Below the pieces are notes generated by a model, which was not told the DNA's origin, searched no databases, and saw only the letters and a list, made by a program, of their open reading frames with translations. A DNA stretch of 64,000 nt from the NCBI GenBank assembly GCA_035295745.1, contig DATGIL010000038.1:62001-126000 (forward strand), read 5' to 3'. Positions 1 through 9,209 of this stretch are shown here, one piece after another. The translations under genes and the position numbers were made by a program. Positions within the stretch are counted from its first letter, which is position 1. The number at the start of each line of letters is the position of its first letter. The stretch is from JAIQFL01 sp035295745. GTDB taxonomy: Bacteria > Acidobacteriota > Terriglobia > Bryobacterales > Bryobacteraceae.

Positions 1-176
1 TTGCGTTGAATTTCCTCATCGTCAAAATCAGTGATCGTGTTGCCCTCATCTACGCGGAGGAGGCGATTGCTGGCTCCGGAGGTGAAGAGCAAACCGGCGG
101 TGAGCGTCGTCTTGCCGGAATCGCCGTGGCCCACCACACCGACATTCCGGATATCCTTGGTTTCGTAGACTTTCAC
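1..176 (-). CDS. Elongation factor G-family GTPase, N-terminal part (runs off the window)
   Basis: Only the first 58 residues are inside the window. They begin VKVYETKDIRNVGVVGHGDSG and contain a P-loop (GHGDSGKTT, about residues 16-24), followed by the switch-I approach with DFDDEEIQR. This is the pattern of translocation GTPases of the EF-G family. The segment before switch I resembles EF-G paralogues (EF-G2-like) rather than the main FusA, but the fragment is too short to decide. The start is GTG at 176, with AGGGAG eight or so bases upstream acting as a ribosome binding site. It is transcribed leftward, away from the amidohydrolase gene. Confidence 0.8.
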   Translation of the reverse strand, partial: MKVYETKDIRNVGVVGHGDSGKTTLTAGLLFTSGASNRLLRVDEGNTITDFDDEEIQR

Positions 177-275
177 GCAGTTGCTCCCTTTTTAAAACGG
201 AATAGTAACACGGCGGGACAAGGAGGGGGCACTTTGCCCGTCCCGGTTCGTACCGGTGACGCTCGGATAAGCTGT

Positions 276-1460
276 TCAGTCCCGACGGTATACTTTGCCG
301 CCCTTCATGACGAAGACCACCCGACGCACCGCCGTAATATCGTCTAGGGGGTTGCCCTGGGTGGCAACCAGGTCCGCCTCGAATCCCGGGGCGACCGTGC
401 CGATCTCCTTGCCCAACCCAAGCGATTCCGCGGAAAGGGAGGTCGCGCTGATTAAGGCGTCCATCGGCCGTTCGTGCGCATCGTTCACTCGGTACACGAA
501 TTCCTCGGCGTTCCGGCCGTGCGCCCCGGCGACGGCATCGGTTCCGAAGGTGATCTTCACATTGTGGGCGCGGGCCCTTCGCAGGACGTCGAGCGTGGGC
601 GCGATGCCCTTCTCGAGCGTAGCCAAGGCTTGTTCGGTGAAGGTATAGCTGGCGCGATTCTCCAGGTAATTGTGCAGCACCAGGAAGTTGGGATCGAAGT
701 ACGTGCCGCGTTGCGCCATCAAATCGAGCGTGGCGTCTTCCAGAAAGGTGCCATGTTCGATCGAAGTACATCCCGCCAGCACTGCCGCCTTAGCGCCCGT
801 GTCACCGATGGCGTGGACCACCGAGCGCAACCCGCTCGCCTTGGCTTCCGAGCAGACCGCCTGAATCTGCTCGTCGCTCATGCTCTGATTTCCACCCGCA
901 CCGAGGCCCGTGGTCGCGAAAAGCTTGATCACGTCGGCGCCCTCGCTCTTAGTCCGGCGCACCAGCGCACGCAGGGTCTCGGGATCGCTGCCGCTGTTGG
1001 CGTTGATCTGTCGAAGCGACGTGAGGATGCGAGGTCCAGGCAATACACCCTGGTTGATGCGGTCGCGCACAACGCCGTCGATCGCGGCGCCGACGCTCTG
1101 CACCGTCGTGAAGCCCCCTTGCAACGTGATCCAGGCGTCGCCTGCCGTATACAGCGCCGCATCCTCGGGTTTGTCGCCTCCGCTTACGGACTTGTGATTG
1201 GCGTCCATATGCCAGTTCATGTGGACGTGCGTGTCGATCCAACCCGGCATTACGGTGAGACCGCGCAGATCGTAGGTTGCCTTCTCTTTGCCTGACGAGA
1301 TGGACTGAATGCGCGAGCCCTCGATCACGATCTGCTGATTCCTGAGCACGCCTCCTTTGCCGTCGAGGACGGTGCTGGTTTGAATCACAATCTTGCCCGC
1401 AGGGGTCTGTGCCAGCGCGATGGCGGCCCAGAAGATCAAGGAGAAGGGGCGGCAATGCAT
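276..1460 (-). CDS. Secreted amidohydrolase (imidazolonepropionase-like metal-dependent hydrolase)
   Basis: 394 residues with an N-terminal signal peptide ending near ALAQ (residues 1-18). The amidohydrolase fold is shown by the metal-binding HVH at residues 78-80 (DTHVHMNWH), a lysine in IKLFATTG typical of the carboxylated metal ligand, later histidines in VVHAIGD and SIEHGTF, and the catalytic Asp in TFGTDAVAG. The C-terminus (GGKVYRRD) is the usual small beta-sandwich strand of this family. Substrate is not predictable; relatives act on cyclic amides or dipeptides in the periplasm. ATG 1460 is preceded by a promoter-like pair only 7 nt away and no Shine-Dalgarno, so the transcript may be leaderless. 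Confidence 0.85.
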   Translation of the reverse strand: MHCRPFSLIFWAAIALAQTPAGKIVIQTSTVLDGKGGVLRNQQIVIEGSRIQSISSGKEKATYDLRGLTVMPGWIDTHVHMNWHMDANHKSVSGGDKPEDAALYTAGDAWITLQGGFTTVQSVGAAIDGVVRDRINQGVLPGPRILTSLRQINANSGSDPETLRALVRRTKSEGADVIKLFATTGLGAGGNQSMSDEQIQAVCSEAKASGLRSVVHAIGDTGAKAAVLAGCTSIEHGTFLEDATLDLMAQRGTYFDPNFLVLHNYLENRASYTFTEQALATLEKGIAPTLDVLRRARAHNVKITFGTDAVAGAHGRNAEEFVYRVNDAHERPMDALISATSLSAESLGLGKEIGTVAPGFEADLVATQGNPLDDITAVRRVVFVMKGGKVYRRD

Positions 1461-1467
1461 AGATTAG

Positions 1468-1496
1468 ATTGTGACGCGAAACGAATACGCCGTCAC
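1468..1496 (-). promoter_or_regulatory. Putative promoter of the amidohydrolase gene
   Basis: On the minus strand GTGACG (1491-1496) and CACAAT (1468-1473) are separated by exactly 17 bp, and the -10 ends 7 nt before the ATG. This predicts a leaderless transcript. Match to consensus is 4 of 6 at each element. Confidence 0.45.
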
Positions 1497-2416
1497 GAAG
1501 AAATCGGAAGAACATCGTCGGCGCGCGGGAACCACGATTTCCATTGATGGGCGACGTCTAACAAGGCGCGGACCGGCATAGGCAGGTGCGCGGTCTTACG
1601 ATAGAGCATCCCCGTGACTGTGAAAAGCTGCCGGTTGTGCAACCGCAGCATGCGCAGCGAGCCCCGGCGTACATCCTCCGAGACACTCCAGAGGGGTAAC
1701 AGCGAAATCCCCAATCCCATCTTGACCAACTCCTTGATGGAATCCGCCTGATCATTCTGCATTACCACCTTCGGCTCGAATCCCACGCTGACGCAAAACT
1801 GGCGAATGGCGGCTTCGATCACTACGGCGCGCTGATAGAGAATGAAGGGCCGTGAAGAGAGTTCCGAGGCGGTGACGGTTCCCTCATCGGCAACCGGGTC
1901 AGTGGGGGGAACGATGAATACCATTTCGTAGCGCCACAACGGCTCCTGCACCAGGTCCGTTCCTTCCACCGGCAGATTCATGAGAATGAGATCGACTTTG
2001 CCGGCGTACAGATCTTCGAAGAGCACCTGGTCGTTACCCGTAATCAGTCGCAGTTCGACGTTCGGGTATTGCGAAATGTAAGCGCGCAGCAGATGGGGCA
2101 CAACGGAGACGCTGATGTGCGGTCCGCAACCCAGGTAAAGCGAGCCTCTCTGCACACCGCTGAGTTCTTTCACCGCGTCGATGGCTTCGTCGTGCACCAG
2201 GAGGAGCCTGCGGCAATAGTCGATCATCAGGCGGCCGGCGGGAGTGAGCACCAGTTTGCGACCGGACCGTTCATAGAGCTTTTCGGTCAACTCTGTTTCG
2301 AGTTGGTGCACCTGCGCAAAGATCGCTGGGGGCGAAAGGTGGAGCCGCTGGCCCGCCTTACTGAAGCTTCCCAAGTCACCGACCGCCACCAGCGCCCTAG
2401 CCTGTGCCAACTCCAT
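1493..2416 (-). CDS. LysR-family transcriptional regulator
   Basis: The product begins MELAQARALVAVGDLGSFSKA and shows the N-terminal winged helix-turn-helix of LysR proteins (residues about 1-60, with SPPAIFAQVHQLE as recognition helix), a linker helix, then a periplasmic-binding-protein-like effector domain (about residues 90-295, with LITGNDQVLFEDLYAGKVDLILM). At 307 residues it is normal length. The start at 2416 is preferred over longer in-frame starts because GGGGG lies at ribosome-binding distance and the family always starts near this motif. It is divergent from the TonB-dependent receptor gene, which it might regulate; that is inference. Confidence 0.9.
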   Translation of the reverse strand: MELAQARALVAVGDLGSFSKAGQRLHLSPPAIFAQVHQLETELTEKLYERSGRKLVLTPAGRLMIDYCRRLLLVHDEAIDAVKELSGVQRGSLYLGCGPHISVSVVPHLLRAYISQYPNVELRLITGNDQVLFEDLYAGKVDLILMNLPVEGTDLVQEPLWRYEMVFIVPPTDPVADEGTVTASELSSRPFILYQRAVVIEAAIRQFCVSVGFEPKVVMQNDQADSIKELVKMGLGISLLPLWSVSEDVRRGSLRMLRLHNRQLFTVTGMLYRKTAHLPMPVRALLDVAHQWKSWFPRADDVLPISS

Positions 2417-2763
2417 GGTTGTTCCCCCGGAGATGGAATTATATCCGAATGGTTCATATTTCTGGAAGGTAGAATTCGATCCATTCAATGTTTACGAGTA
2501 TGTAGCCTCGAAAAAGGGGTTCCTGACTCCGAAGGTAAGCAATGGCACACACCGACTGAACGATCAATTCAGAATAATTGAAGCGTTTGTTTAGTGGATT
2601 CAATAGTGCATTCGGACCCGTTTAGCATTATAATTACCCCAGTTCAACGCTTTGGTGTTTTGGAGACGGCAAGAGCATGTCTCGTCTACATTTTGCATGT
2701 GATTCCAACGCTTCGAGACCCGGTCTGGGCGGTCGGAGCATTCTAAAAAGAGGGGGTAAATAG
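2417..2763. other. Intergenic region between lysR and TonB-dependent receptor gene
   Basis: 347 bp without a gene, AT-richer than its surroundings. It contains a perfect TATAAT on the plus strand at 2629-2634, leaving a leader of roughly 120 nt before the receptor gene, which ends in a good ribosome binding site (GAGGGGG at about 2751-2757). The leader has small hairpin potential (GAGAC...GTCTC around 2663-2684) but no riboswitch that I recognise. Confidence 0.5.
2629..2634 (+). promoter_or_regulatory. -10 element (TATAAT) upstream of TonB-dependent receptor
   Basis: Perfect consensus hexamer. The region 17 bp upstream (GTGCAT) is a poor -35, so the promoter may be activator-dependent or use an extended element. 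Confidence 0.4.
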
Positions 2764-5700
2764 ATGAAACTACGAGGTTTCACCAGCGCTTGCTACGCGC
2801 TGTCTCAGCCGCGCCTGCTGGGGATTTTGATCTTGCTGGCAGTCGCGACTTCAGTAACGGGGTGGTCGCAGGTAGTCAGCGCAACGCTGTTGGGGACGGT
2901 CACCGATCCTTCCGGCGCGGTTGTGCCCAACGCGAAGGTCACGATTACAGAAACGCAAACCGGTGTGGTCCACAACGAACAGACCAACGGGAGCGGCAAC
3001 TACAACGTTCCCAACCTGCCGCCCGGCATGTACGCGGTGACGGTGGAAGCAGCCGGATTCAAGAAGGAAACGCGCCGGGACATCTCGCTGTTGGTGGACA
3101 CCAACACGCGCGTGGACGTTCAGTTGCAAACTGGAGCGATCACCGAGACCGTCGAAGTGACGGGCGCGCCGCCAATTCTGCAGACCGACAGCGCCGCGAC
3201 GGGCCAGAAAATCGATACCGTGGTGCTGGCGAATGTCCCGCTGATCAGCTCAAATCGCAACTTTCAGAGCCTGCTGAACCTGGTTCCGGGCGTGGCTCCG
3301 GTACAGGAACAGCACTCGCAGTTTTTCAACGCTTCCAGTTCGCTGCAAACCGAAGTGAACGGACAGGCTCGTCAGGAAAACAACTTCATGATCGAGGGAA
3401 CCGATGACAACGAGCGCACCGGTCTCCTGCAGATCTACATCCCGCCAATCGAAGCCATCCAGACTGTGGACGTCTCGTTGACGAATCACGATCCGGAAAT
3501 GGGCCGGGCGGGGGGAGCAGTCGTGAACGTGGTTCTGAAGTCGGGCACCAACAGTTGGCACGGCGCGGGCTACGAATTTCTGCAGAACAGCGATTTCAAT
3601 GCGCGCTCCTTCTTCAACCCTTCGGTGGGCCACCTTGCGTACAACTACGTCGGCGGCAACCTGGGCGGTCCGATCAAGAAGAACAAGTTGTTTCTGTTCT
3701 CCGATTACCTGCGTGTCATGGATCACGAGGGCAACACCAATCTGGTGACGATTCCGCCAAATCCGTGGCGCACCGGCGATTTGAGCGCCGCCACGACTAC
3801 TCCGATCTACGATCCCGCCTCCGGCAATCCGTTGGATGGCACCGGCCGCACGCCGTTCGCCGGCAACATTATTCCGGCGTCTCGAATTAACCCGATCTCC
3901 ACCAAGATTTTGGGCCTGCTTCCCGGCACGAATCAGAATTTTAACCTCGCCAGCCCAAGCAACAACTATTTCGCGGTCCTGCCGTATCAAAAGACCGCCG
4001 ACAGTTTTGACGTCAAGCTGGACTACAACATCACCGACAAGGATCGCTTGAGCGGGCGATTCAGCTATTCCCGTCCGGTGATTTTCCAGGCTCCGTTATT
4101 CCCAACAGCCGGCGGTCCTGGACCGGGCGGCGCGTTCATGGGCACCGGCACGCAGAAGACGTACGTGGCCGGCATCAACTACGACCGCATCGTCTCCCCG
4201 ACCCTGGTCACGGAACTACGTCTCGCGGTGTCGCACTATCACAACGAAGCGCAGCCGACCGACTACGGCTCGAATGATTCGACGACCCTGGGAATTCCGG
4301 GAGTGAATATCAATCAGTTCACCAGCGGCATCGTCGGTATTCAGATCAACGATGGGTTCTCGAACCCGGTGGTCGGATACTCCGCTAGCCTCCCGTGGAT
4401 CCGTGCCGAGGCGAACGTTGATGTCGTGAACACGTGGACGAAAACGAAAGGCAATCACACTTTCAAATGGGGCGTCGACCTCAAACGCATTCGCGACGAC
4501 CTATTACAGGATCAGACCTACAGCCCGCGCGGCATCTACTATTTCGGCAACGAGCAGACCGCGCTTTGCACGCCGATCAGCGTGGGGTCGAATGGCCTGG
4601 CCAACAGTTGCAACTCGTCGAAGCTGGGCATCGCCAATGATATGGCGGCCTTTCTGCTGGACGTGCCGTACCAGCTCGGGCGCGACATCAACACCTACTT
4701 CCCGGCCTACCGCCAGTGGGAGTTCTTTGCATTCGGCGGCGACAAGTGGCAGGTCTCTCCGAAAATGACTTTGGATCTGGGCCTGCGCTGGGAGTTCTAT
4801 CCGCCAGCTACGCCGCAGTTCCCCGGCGGCTTCTCCAACTACGACCCGACCAATAATACGTTGGTGCAAGCAGGTATCGGCGGCAACCCCTCGAACCTGG
4901 GAATGAAGACCCGCTACAAATACTTTGCGCCACGCGTTGGTCTGGCCTACCGCCTGACCGATAAGACGGTCATCCGTGCGGGCTTCGGCATGAGCTATAC
5001 GCCGTTCCCCGACAACACTTACGCTTACAACTACCCGGTCCGCGCCAACAACTTCTATAGCAACGTGGGCGATGGATATGCGGTGACGCTGCTTCCCACG
5101 GGCCAGCCGGCGACTTTCCAGCAGGGCTTCCCGCTGCCCGTTCCGGTGCCGGTACCTTCCAACGGCATCATTCCGGCCGGCGGAACGCTGCTGAGCCAAA
5201 GCTACGATGTGATCAACCTCAACTTCAAGAACCCCTACACCGAGAGTTGGAACATCGCGGTGCAACGCGCTCTTCCCGCACACTTCACATTGGACGTTGC
5301 CTATGTGGGCATACATGGGGTCGACACAGGAGCGACGTGGAACTTGAACGCTCCGACCAGCGTGCTTGGAGGCGGTACCGCCAGCGAGCCGCTGAACATC
5401 CTATACGGCAAGACTTCTGGCGCAACGCTGCGTTGGGTCGGGTTCTCTTCCAGCTACAACGCATTGCAAGTGAAAGTGGATCGCCGCTTCAGCGACGTGA
5501 GCATCACCACCGCGTTCACCTGGGGCAAAGGCATGAACTTTCAGAGCGGCGACGACGGCGGTCTGACGTGGCAGATCGGCGTGCCCCGCAACTATGCCCG
5601 CACCGATTGGGACCGCACCTTGAGCTACGTGCAAAGCTATGTCTGGGCATTGCCGTTCGGCAAGGGTAAGAAGATGTTAAGTAGCGGTCCGGCGGCTTAC

Positions 5701-6177
5701 ATTTTGGGCAACTGGCAGCTTTCCGGAACCTTGACGCTTCTCACGGGGACGCCAATGACTTTCGGCGCCAGCGGCAGCAGTTTGAACACGCCGGGCGAAT
5801 CTCAGACGGCCGACCAGGTTGCTGCGGTGCAGTTGCTTCACGGAATCAACGTGGGCAATCCCTGGTTCAGCCAGGCGAGCTTCTCGCAGCCGACCGGGGT
5901 TCGTTTCGGAACCACCGGACGCAACATCATCAGCGGTCCGGGGCTCTTCGCTCTGAATCTCTCTTTGGCCAAGACAATCAAGATTGGTGAGAGGATTTCG
6001 ACAGAGTTGCGCGCCGAAACGTTCAATTTCACCAACACTCCGCAGTTCAGCAATCCCAGCACCAGCTTGACGAGTTCGACCTACGGTTACGTGACGGGCA
6101 CTCTGGGCAGCGGCACAGGAGTCAATGGCACGGGCGGCGGTCGCGCCCTGCAATTGGGAGTGAAGGTCAGTTTCTAA
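2764..6177 (+). CDS. TonB-dependent receptor with N-terminal carboxypeptidase-regulatory-like domain (Oar-like)
   Basis: 1137 residues. Signal peptide (residues 1-35, ending GWSQ), then a carboxypeptidase-regulatory-like beta-sandwich (about 38-130: GTVTDPSGAVVPNAKVTI, GNYNVPNLPPGMYAVTVEAAGF), a plug domain (about 135-260) and a long outer-membrane beta-barrel finishing with an aromatic C-terminal residue (GVKVSF). This architecture is abundant in Acidobacteria and is thought to import large substrates such as glycans or peptides with TonB energy; the substrate here is unknown. The start is supported by a GAGGGGG ribosome binding site 6-7 nt upstream. A strong intrinsic terminator follows, so it is transcribed alone. 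Confidence 0.92.
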   Translation: MKLRGFTSACYALSQPRLLGILILLAVATSVTGWSQVVSATLLGTVTDPSGAVVPNAKVTITETQTGVVHNEQTNGSGNYNVPNLPPGMYAVTVEAAGFKKETRRDISLLVDTNTRVDVQLQTGAITETVEVTGAPPILQTDSAATGQKIDTVVLANVPLISSNRNFQSLLNLVPGVAPVQEQHSQFFNASSSLQTEVNGQARQENNFMIEGTDDNERTGLLQIYIPPIEAIQTVDVSLTNHDPEMGRAGGAVVNVVLKSGTNSWHGAGYEFLQNSDFNARSFFNPSVGHLAYNYVGGNLGGPIKKNKLFLFSDYLRVMDHEGNTNLVTIPPNPWRTGDLSAATTTPIYDPASGNPLDGTGRTPFAGNIIPASRINPISTKILGLLPGTNQNFNLASPSNNYFAVLPYQKTADSFDVKLDYNITDKDRLSGRFSYSRPVIFQAPLFPTAGGPGPGGAFMGTGTQKTYVAGINYDRIVSPTLVTELRLAVSHYHNEAQPTDYGSNDSTTLGIPGVNINQFTSGIVGIQINDGFSNPVVGYSASLPWIRAEANVDVVNTWTKTKGNHTFKWGVDLKRIRDDLLQDQTYSPRGIYYFGNEQTALCTPISVGSNGLANSCNSSKLGIANDMAAFLLDVPYQLGRDINTYFPAYRQWEFFAFGGDKWQVSPKMTLDLGLRWEFYPPATPQFPGGFSNYDPTNNTLVQAGIGGNPSNLGMKTRYKYFAPRVGLAYRLTDKTVIRAGFGMSYTPFPDNTYAYNYPVRANNFYSNVGDGYAVTLLPTGQPATFQQGFPLPVPVPVPSNGIIPAGGTLLSQSYDVINLNFKNPYTESWNIAVQRALPAHFTLDVAYVGIHGVDTGATWNLNAPTSVLGGGTASEPLNILYGKTSGATLRWVGFSSSYNALQVKVDRRFSDVSITTAFTWGKGMNFQSGDDGGLTWQIGVPRNYARTDWDRTLSYVQSYVWALPFGKGKKMLSSGPAAYILGNWQLSGTLTLLTGTPMTFGASGSSLNTPGESQTADQVAAVQLLHGINVGNPWFSQASFSQPTGVRFGTTGRNIISGPGLFALNLSLAKTIKIGERISTELRAETFNFTNTPQFSNPSTSLTSSTYGYVTGTLGSGTGVNGTGGGRALQLGVKVSF

Positions 6178-6204
6178 GTAAAATTCCAGCTTGTTGATTC
6201 TCCG

Positions 6205-6244
6205 GGGGAAGGCTTCTGGTTGCAGAGGCCTTCCCCATTTTTTT
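6205..6244 (+). terminator. Intrinsic terminator after the TonB-dependent receptor gene
   Basis: Fourteen-pair stem with one G-U: GGGGAAGGCTTCTG (6205-6218) pairs with CAGAGGCCTTCCCC (6223-6236), loop GTTG, followed by A and a run of seven T. It lies 27 nt after the stop codon. Confidence 0.93.
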
Positions 6245-6345
6245 CGGCGCTGGTGATCCGCTCTCCTGTAATCACCCTGAAACAATCGGAAATTCCTTGC
6301 CGTTCCTCCTGTTTCTGTCAGGCCGGACGGTAAGCTCTAAGTCAT

Positions 6346-6900
6346 ATGCTCATGGAAGAACTGTTCACGCGCGGCATCATGCGTATGGGACCATCGCGCA
6401 CCGACCCCAACAATCAGGTCGGTGTCTTCAACATGGAATTCGCTGCCACGCTGCCGGCATTGCGCCTCGCCGAGATGGAGAAGTTCCGCTGGATCGAAGG
6501 CGAATGGAATTCCGAAAACCACGTCCCCGCCACTCGTACCAATCCAGCCTACGTCGATAAAAATACCGGTCAGTACAAACTGTGCGAGAAGAGCGCATGG
6601 CTCTGTCTGGTGGACCGCACGGGCGCAGAACGCCGGCACATCACGTTTGATCCCTTCAGCCGCCAATGGATGTACGTGCTTCTCGAAGGCGCCTACGGCA
6701 TTATGCGGTCCCCCGGTTGGGTGGAGAATCGCATCGTATTCGAAGGCCTCGTTACCATGATCGGCGTGGAGTGTTATCTGCGCCAGACCTGGACCCGGAT
6801 CGACGACAACGAGTTTCGCTTCGTCAACGAAGAACGCCTCGCGGACGGCTCGTGGGCTTACGTCGACGAGTGGGTCTGCCGGCGAAAACAGAACTCCTGA
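6346..6900 (+). CDS. Conserved hypothetical protein (DUF1579-like)
   Basis: 184 residues, no signal peptide or membrane helix. The middle part (EKFRWIEGEWNSEN, then alternating strands RRHITFDPFSRQWMYVLLEG and a terminal ADGSWAYVDEWVCRR) resembles the lipocalin-like fold of DUF1579 proteins, which measure 'effective' small-molecule binding domains of unknown role. The assignment is by general resemblance only. ATG 6346 could be replaced by the ATG six nucleotides later. The gene is convergent with the methyltransferase gene, their ends only 12 bp apart. Confidence 0.7.
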   Translation: MLMEELFTRGIMRMGPSRTDPNNQVGVFNMEFAATLPALRLAEMEKFRWIEGEWNSENHVPATRTNPAYVDKNTGQYKLCEKSAWLCLVDRTGAERRHITFDPFSRQWMYVLLEGAYGIMRSPGWVENRIVFEGLVTMIGVECYLRQTWTRIDDNEFRFVNEERLADGSWAYVDEWVCRRKQNS

Positions 6901-6912
6901 TCTTCGGCCTGA

Positions 6913-7965
6913 TCAGGACTTGCGCGCGATTAGAAGATCACGCGGCGCATCCAGCCGCATTAACCCTTCCATTCGAAATCCGGTGGCTTCGAGCAGTGAT
7001 CGATACTCGTGTTCGGTACGCTCCCGAGCGCCGGGCTCGCACAAGACCAGCATATGCAGTGACATCAGCACGCCGAAGGGAGTACCCGAGCGATTCTCGT
7101 CGAGTACGCTTTCCGTGATCAGCAAGGTACCGCCCGAAGGAAGCGCATCGTAGCAGTGCCTCAGGATTTGAAGACAATGCTCGTCGTTCCAGTCGTGCAG
7201 CACCCAGGCGAGGGAGATTACGTCGGCGCCCGACGGATACGGGCCCGCAAACAGGTCGGCGAATTGCGAAGTGTACCGGCCGGCGAGTCCCGCTGCCTGA
7301 ATTGCTTCGTCAGCGACGGCGCAGACCGGCGGCAGATCCATGACGATTCCGCGCATGTGCGAGTGGCGCTTGCCGATCTCGATGATCAAGCCGCCGGCGC
7401 CGCCCGCCACGTCGAGCACGCATTGGTGGGGCGCGAAATCGAACTGCTCGGCCACCAGCTTGCCTTGCGGGATGCTGTACGCGCTCATCAGACCGCAGAA
7501 GCGCCGGAGCGCGGCCGAATCCTTGTACACATTGGCAAATGTATCCTGCGCGCTGGTTCCGAAGGTCTGCTGCCAGCGGGGGCTATTCTCCCGGACCGCA
7601 TCGTCCAGATGGGTCCAGATCGGCGCGAACAGACTTCCCCACATCGAAAGCGGTTCCATATCGACCACGGCTGCCTGCGTCACATAGCTGGAGAGGGGTG
7701 TATTGGAGAAGCGGCCTTCGGAAAGGTTCAGGAGTCCCATCTGATGCAGACCGGCCAAAAGGCGATGGCAGGCATCGGGGTGAACTCGCGCTTTGGGCGC
7801 CAGCTCTTCCGCGGTCGCGGGGCCGTCGGCGAGTTGGTGGAACAGTCCCAGATTGCAGGCCGTAAAGAAAATCTGCGATTCGCAATAACGGGTGACAATG
7901 CCGTTGAAATAGTTGAGTGCGTCGAGCGCTGCCGGAGCGAGTTGAGCGGTAGGTGCGGAAGCCAA
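6913..7965 (-). CDS. SAM-dependent O-methyltransferase (acetylserotonin/hydroxyneurosporene type)
   Basis: 350 residues. An N-terminal winged-helix dimerisation domain (about 15-95, with ATAEELAPKARVHPDACHRLLAGL) is followed by a class I methyltransferase domain: SAM motif I VLDVAGGAGGLIIEIG (183-198), acidic MDLPPV (209-214) and WVLHDWNDE (254-262), where His257 sits at the catalytic base position of this family. Relatives methylate hydroxyls of small aromatic or polyketide metabolites. The start is TTG at 7965, chosen because a strong ribosome binding site (AGGAGGG) lies 5-6 nt upstream. No biosynthetic partners are adjacent, so the substrate is open. Confidence 0.87.
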   Translation of the reverse strand: MASAPTAQLAPAALDALNYFNGIVTRYCESQIFFTACNLGLFHQLADGPATAEELAPKARVHPDACHRLLAGLHQMGLLNLSEGRFSNTPLSSYVTQAAVVDMEPLSMWGSLFAPIWTHLDDAVRENSPRWQQTFGTSAQDTFANVYKDSAALRRFCGLMSAYSIPQGKLVAEQFDFAPHQCVLDVAGGAGGLIIEIGKRHSHMRGIVMDLPPVCAVADEAIQAAGLAGRYTSQFADLFAGPYPSGADVISLAWVLHDWNDEHCLQILRHCYDALPSGGTLLITESVLDENRSGTPFGVLMSLHMLVLCEPGARERTEHEYRSLLEATGFRMEGLMRLDAPRDLLIARKS

Positions 7966-8025
7966 GGAATCCCTCCTGACAGTAATGCGGGAAATGGAGG
8001 GGAAGTGGCTAGCTACCCACGAATT

Positions 8026-8919
8026 TCAGTTCGCTGTCGGCGCCTTCCGCACGGAATCTACCACAACCACCTCCACCGGCGCCTTCTTCGACTCCAGCTT
8101 CAGTCCGATGCCCTGTACGGCAGAGAATAGCGAGTCACCTGAAGCGCCTTCGAGCGCCTGCAACGCTTGTGGGGGGAGCACGACGCCCGCCGCCAGGGCG
8201 GCGCGAATCTGCATGGCGCGAAAATCCTCCGCGGTGAAGGGCAACTCGAAGTCGTAGGTGCCCGTCAGGCCGGTCTGGTCCACAACGGGCCGATCGAGAA
8301 AACGGCCCAGCGTGTCCACAAACACTTGCATACTGAGCTTGGTCGCGGTGATTTTGTTATCGGAGAAGCTGAAGCTCGAACCGCGTCCGAACTGCAGATT
8401 CGTTCCGCCGCGTCCTCCCACCACATTTACGTTGACAGCCCCGCGGCCTCCCGGAGTTTCCGCCGACTCCTCGTCCAGCGGCGATTCCTTCATCTTCGGC
8501 CCGCCCTTGCCCACAGTGAGAGCATAGACCGGCAGCTCTTTGGTATCGCGATGCGCCTTCATCTCGAAGCGATCGGCCAGCAACGCCTGCAACATGGCCG
8601 GCACCTGCGACCGGATAGCGCCTTCCGGCAATTTCGCGGAAATATCGAAACGGTCTCCTGACAGCCATTCCGGACCAATGATCTGATAGAACTTCACCTG
8701 ATACGCCGCCACGATGTAGTCGCGCAAAGAAAGCGATGCGCAGTTGACCATCGCGCCATCGATGTGTACCCCAACATGGGCCATGGTCGCGCCGCTGAGC
8801 GGCTCCGCCGGCCGAATCGACGCCACTTCGAATTCCGCCTTTGGCGTGGTTGCCGCACTCTGGCCGAACGCCCCCACTACACCCGACAGGGCGAGAATAC
8901 TGACGAAAAACTGTCGCAT
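8026..8919 (-). CDS. TIGR03435-family (DUF3738) exported protein
   Basis: 297 residues starting MRQFFVSILALSGVVGAFGQ, a clear signal peptide. The mature protein begins with FEVASIRPAEP, the hallmark of the TIGR03435 family that is massively expanded in Solibacter-type Acidobacteria. Further family features are LRDYIVAAYQVKFYQIIGPEWL, RFDISAKLPEGA, MLQALLADRFEMKAHRDTKELPVYAL and the C-terminal GTYDFELPF. Function is unknown in the family; members often sit beside BlaR1/MecR1-type peptidases, but none is present here. ATG 8919 is preferred over longer in-frame starts because it begins the signal peptide. Confidence 0.9.
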   Translation of the reverse strand: MRQFFVSILALSGVVGAFGQSAATTPKAEFEVASIRPAEPLSGATMAHVGVHIDGAMVNCASLSLRDYIVAAYQVKFYQIIGPEWLSGDRFDISAKLPEGAIRSQVPAMLQALLADRFEMKAHRDTKELPVYALTVGKGGPKMKESPLDEESAETPGGRGAVNVNVVGGRGGTNLQFGRGSSFSFSDNKITATKLSMQVFVDTLGRFLDRPVVDQTGLTGTYDFELPFTAEDFRAMQIRAALAAGVVLPPQALQALEGASGDSLFSAVQGIGLKLESKKAPVEVVVVDSVRKAPTAN

Positions 8920-9045
8920 ATTTAGATAAGACGAGGCGCCCGCCGCAAAAGATCCGTCAATCGTCGCAGGTGGAAACTCAGATTGGCCGTAAAGTCTCCA
9001 CAAAAAGGCAAAAGATCTGGGAGGCCAAGATCTCGATCTGGGAAA

Positions 9046-9114
9046 GATCTGGGGACAGGCTACTTAACTCCCGAATTGGGGGAATTAGGGAGTTACGTAG
9101 CCTGTCCCCAGATT
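9046..9114. repeat. Long palindromic repeat (MITE/REP-like), copy 1
   Basis: Arms of 32 bp (9046-9077 and 9083-9114) around a five-base GGGGG centre; arms start GATCTGGGGACAGGCTAC and end GTAGCCTGTCCCCAGATT. Only a few mismatches interrupt the 32-pair cruciform. A related copy with the same arms but a different centre lies at 45248-45327. Similarity continues about 16 bp past the right arm (GGCGCCGGATTTGTAG versus TGCGCCGGAATTGCAG). The left flank also carries two further GATCTGGG copies. Confidence 0.85.
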
Positions 9115-9209
9115 GGCGCCGGATTTGTAGGAGAATGCCGCGGGCGAGGATTTCTCCCGTAACCTCGCGGAACCAGGGCGGTATTGACTCTAACAGGACG
9201 TCTTCAGCC

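Noticed and set aside
8970..9209. N-terminal extension of the ADOP permease
   Set aside because: The extension runs through the palindromic repeat and lacks the family's usual start MLDHITRDLRFA, which begins at 9210.
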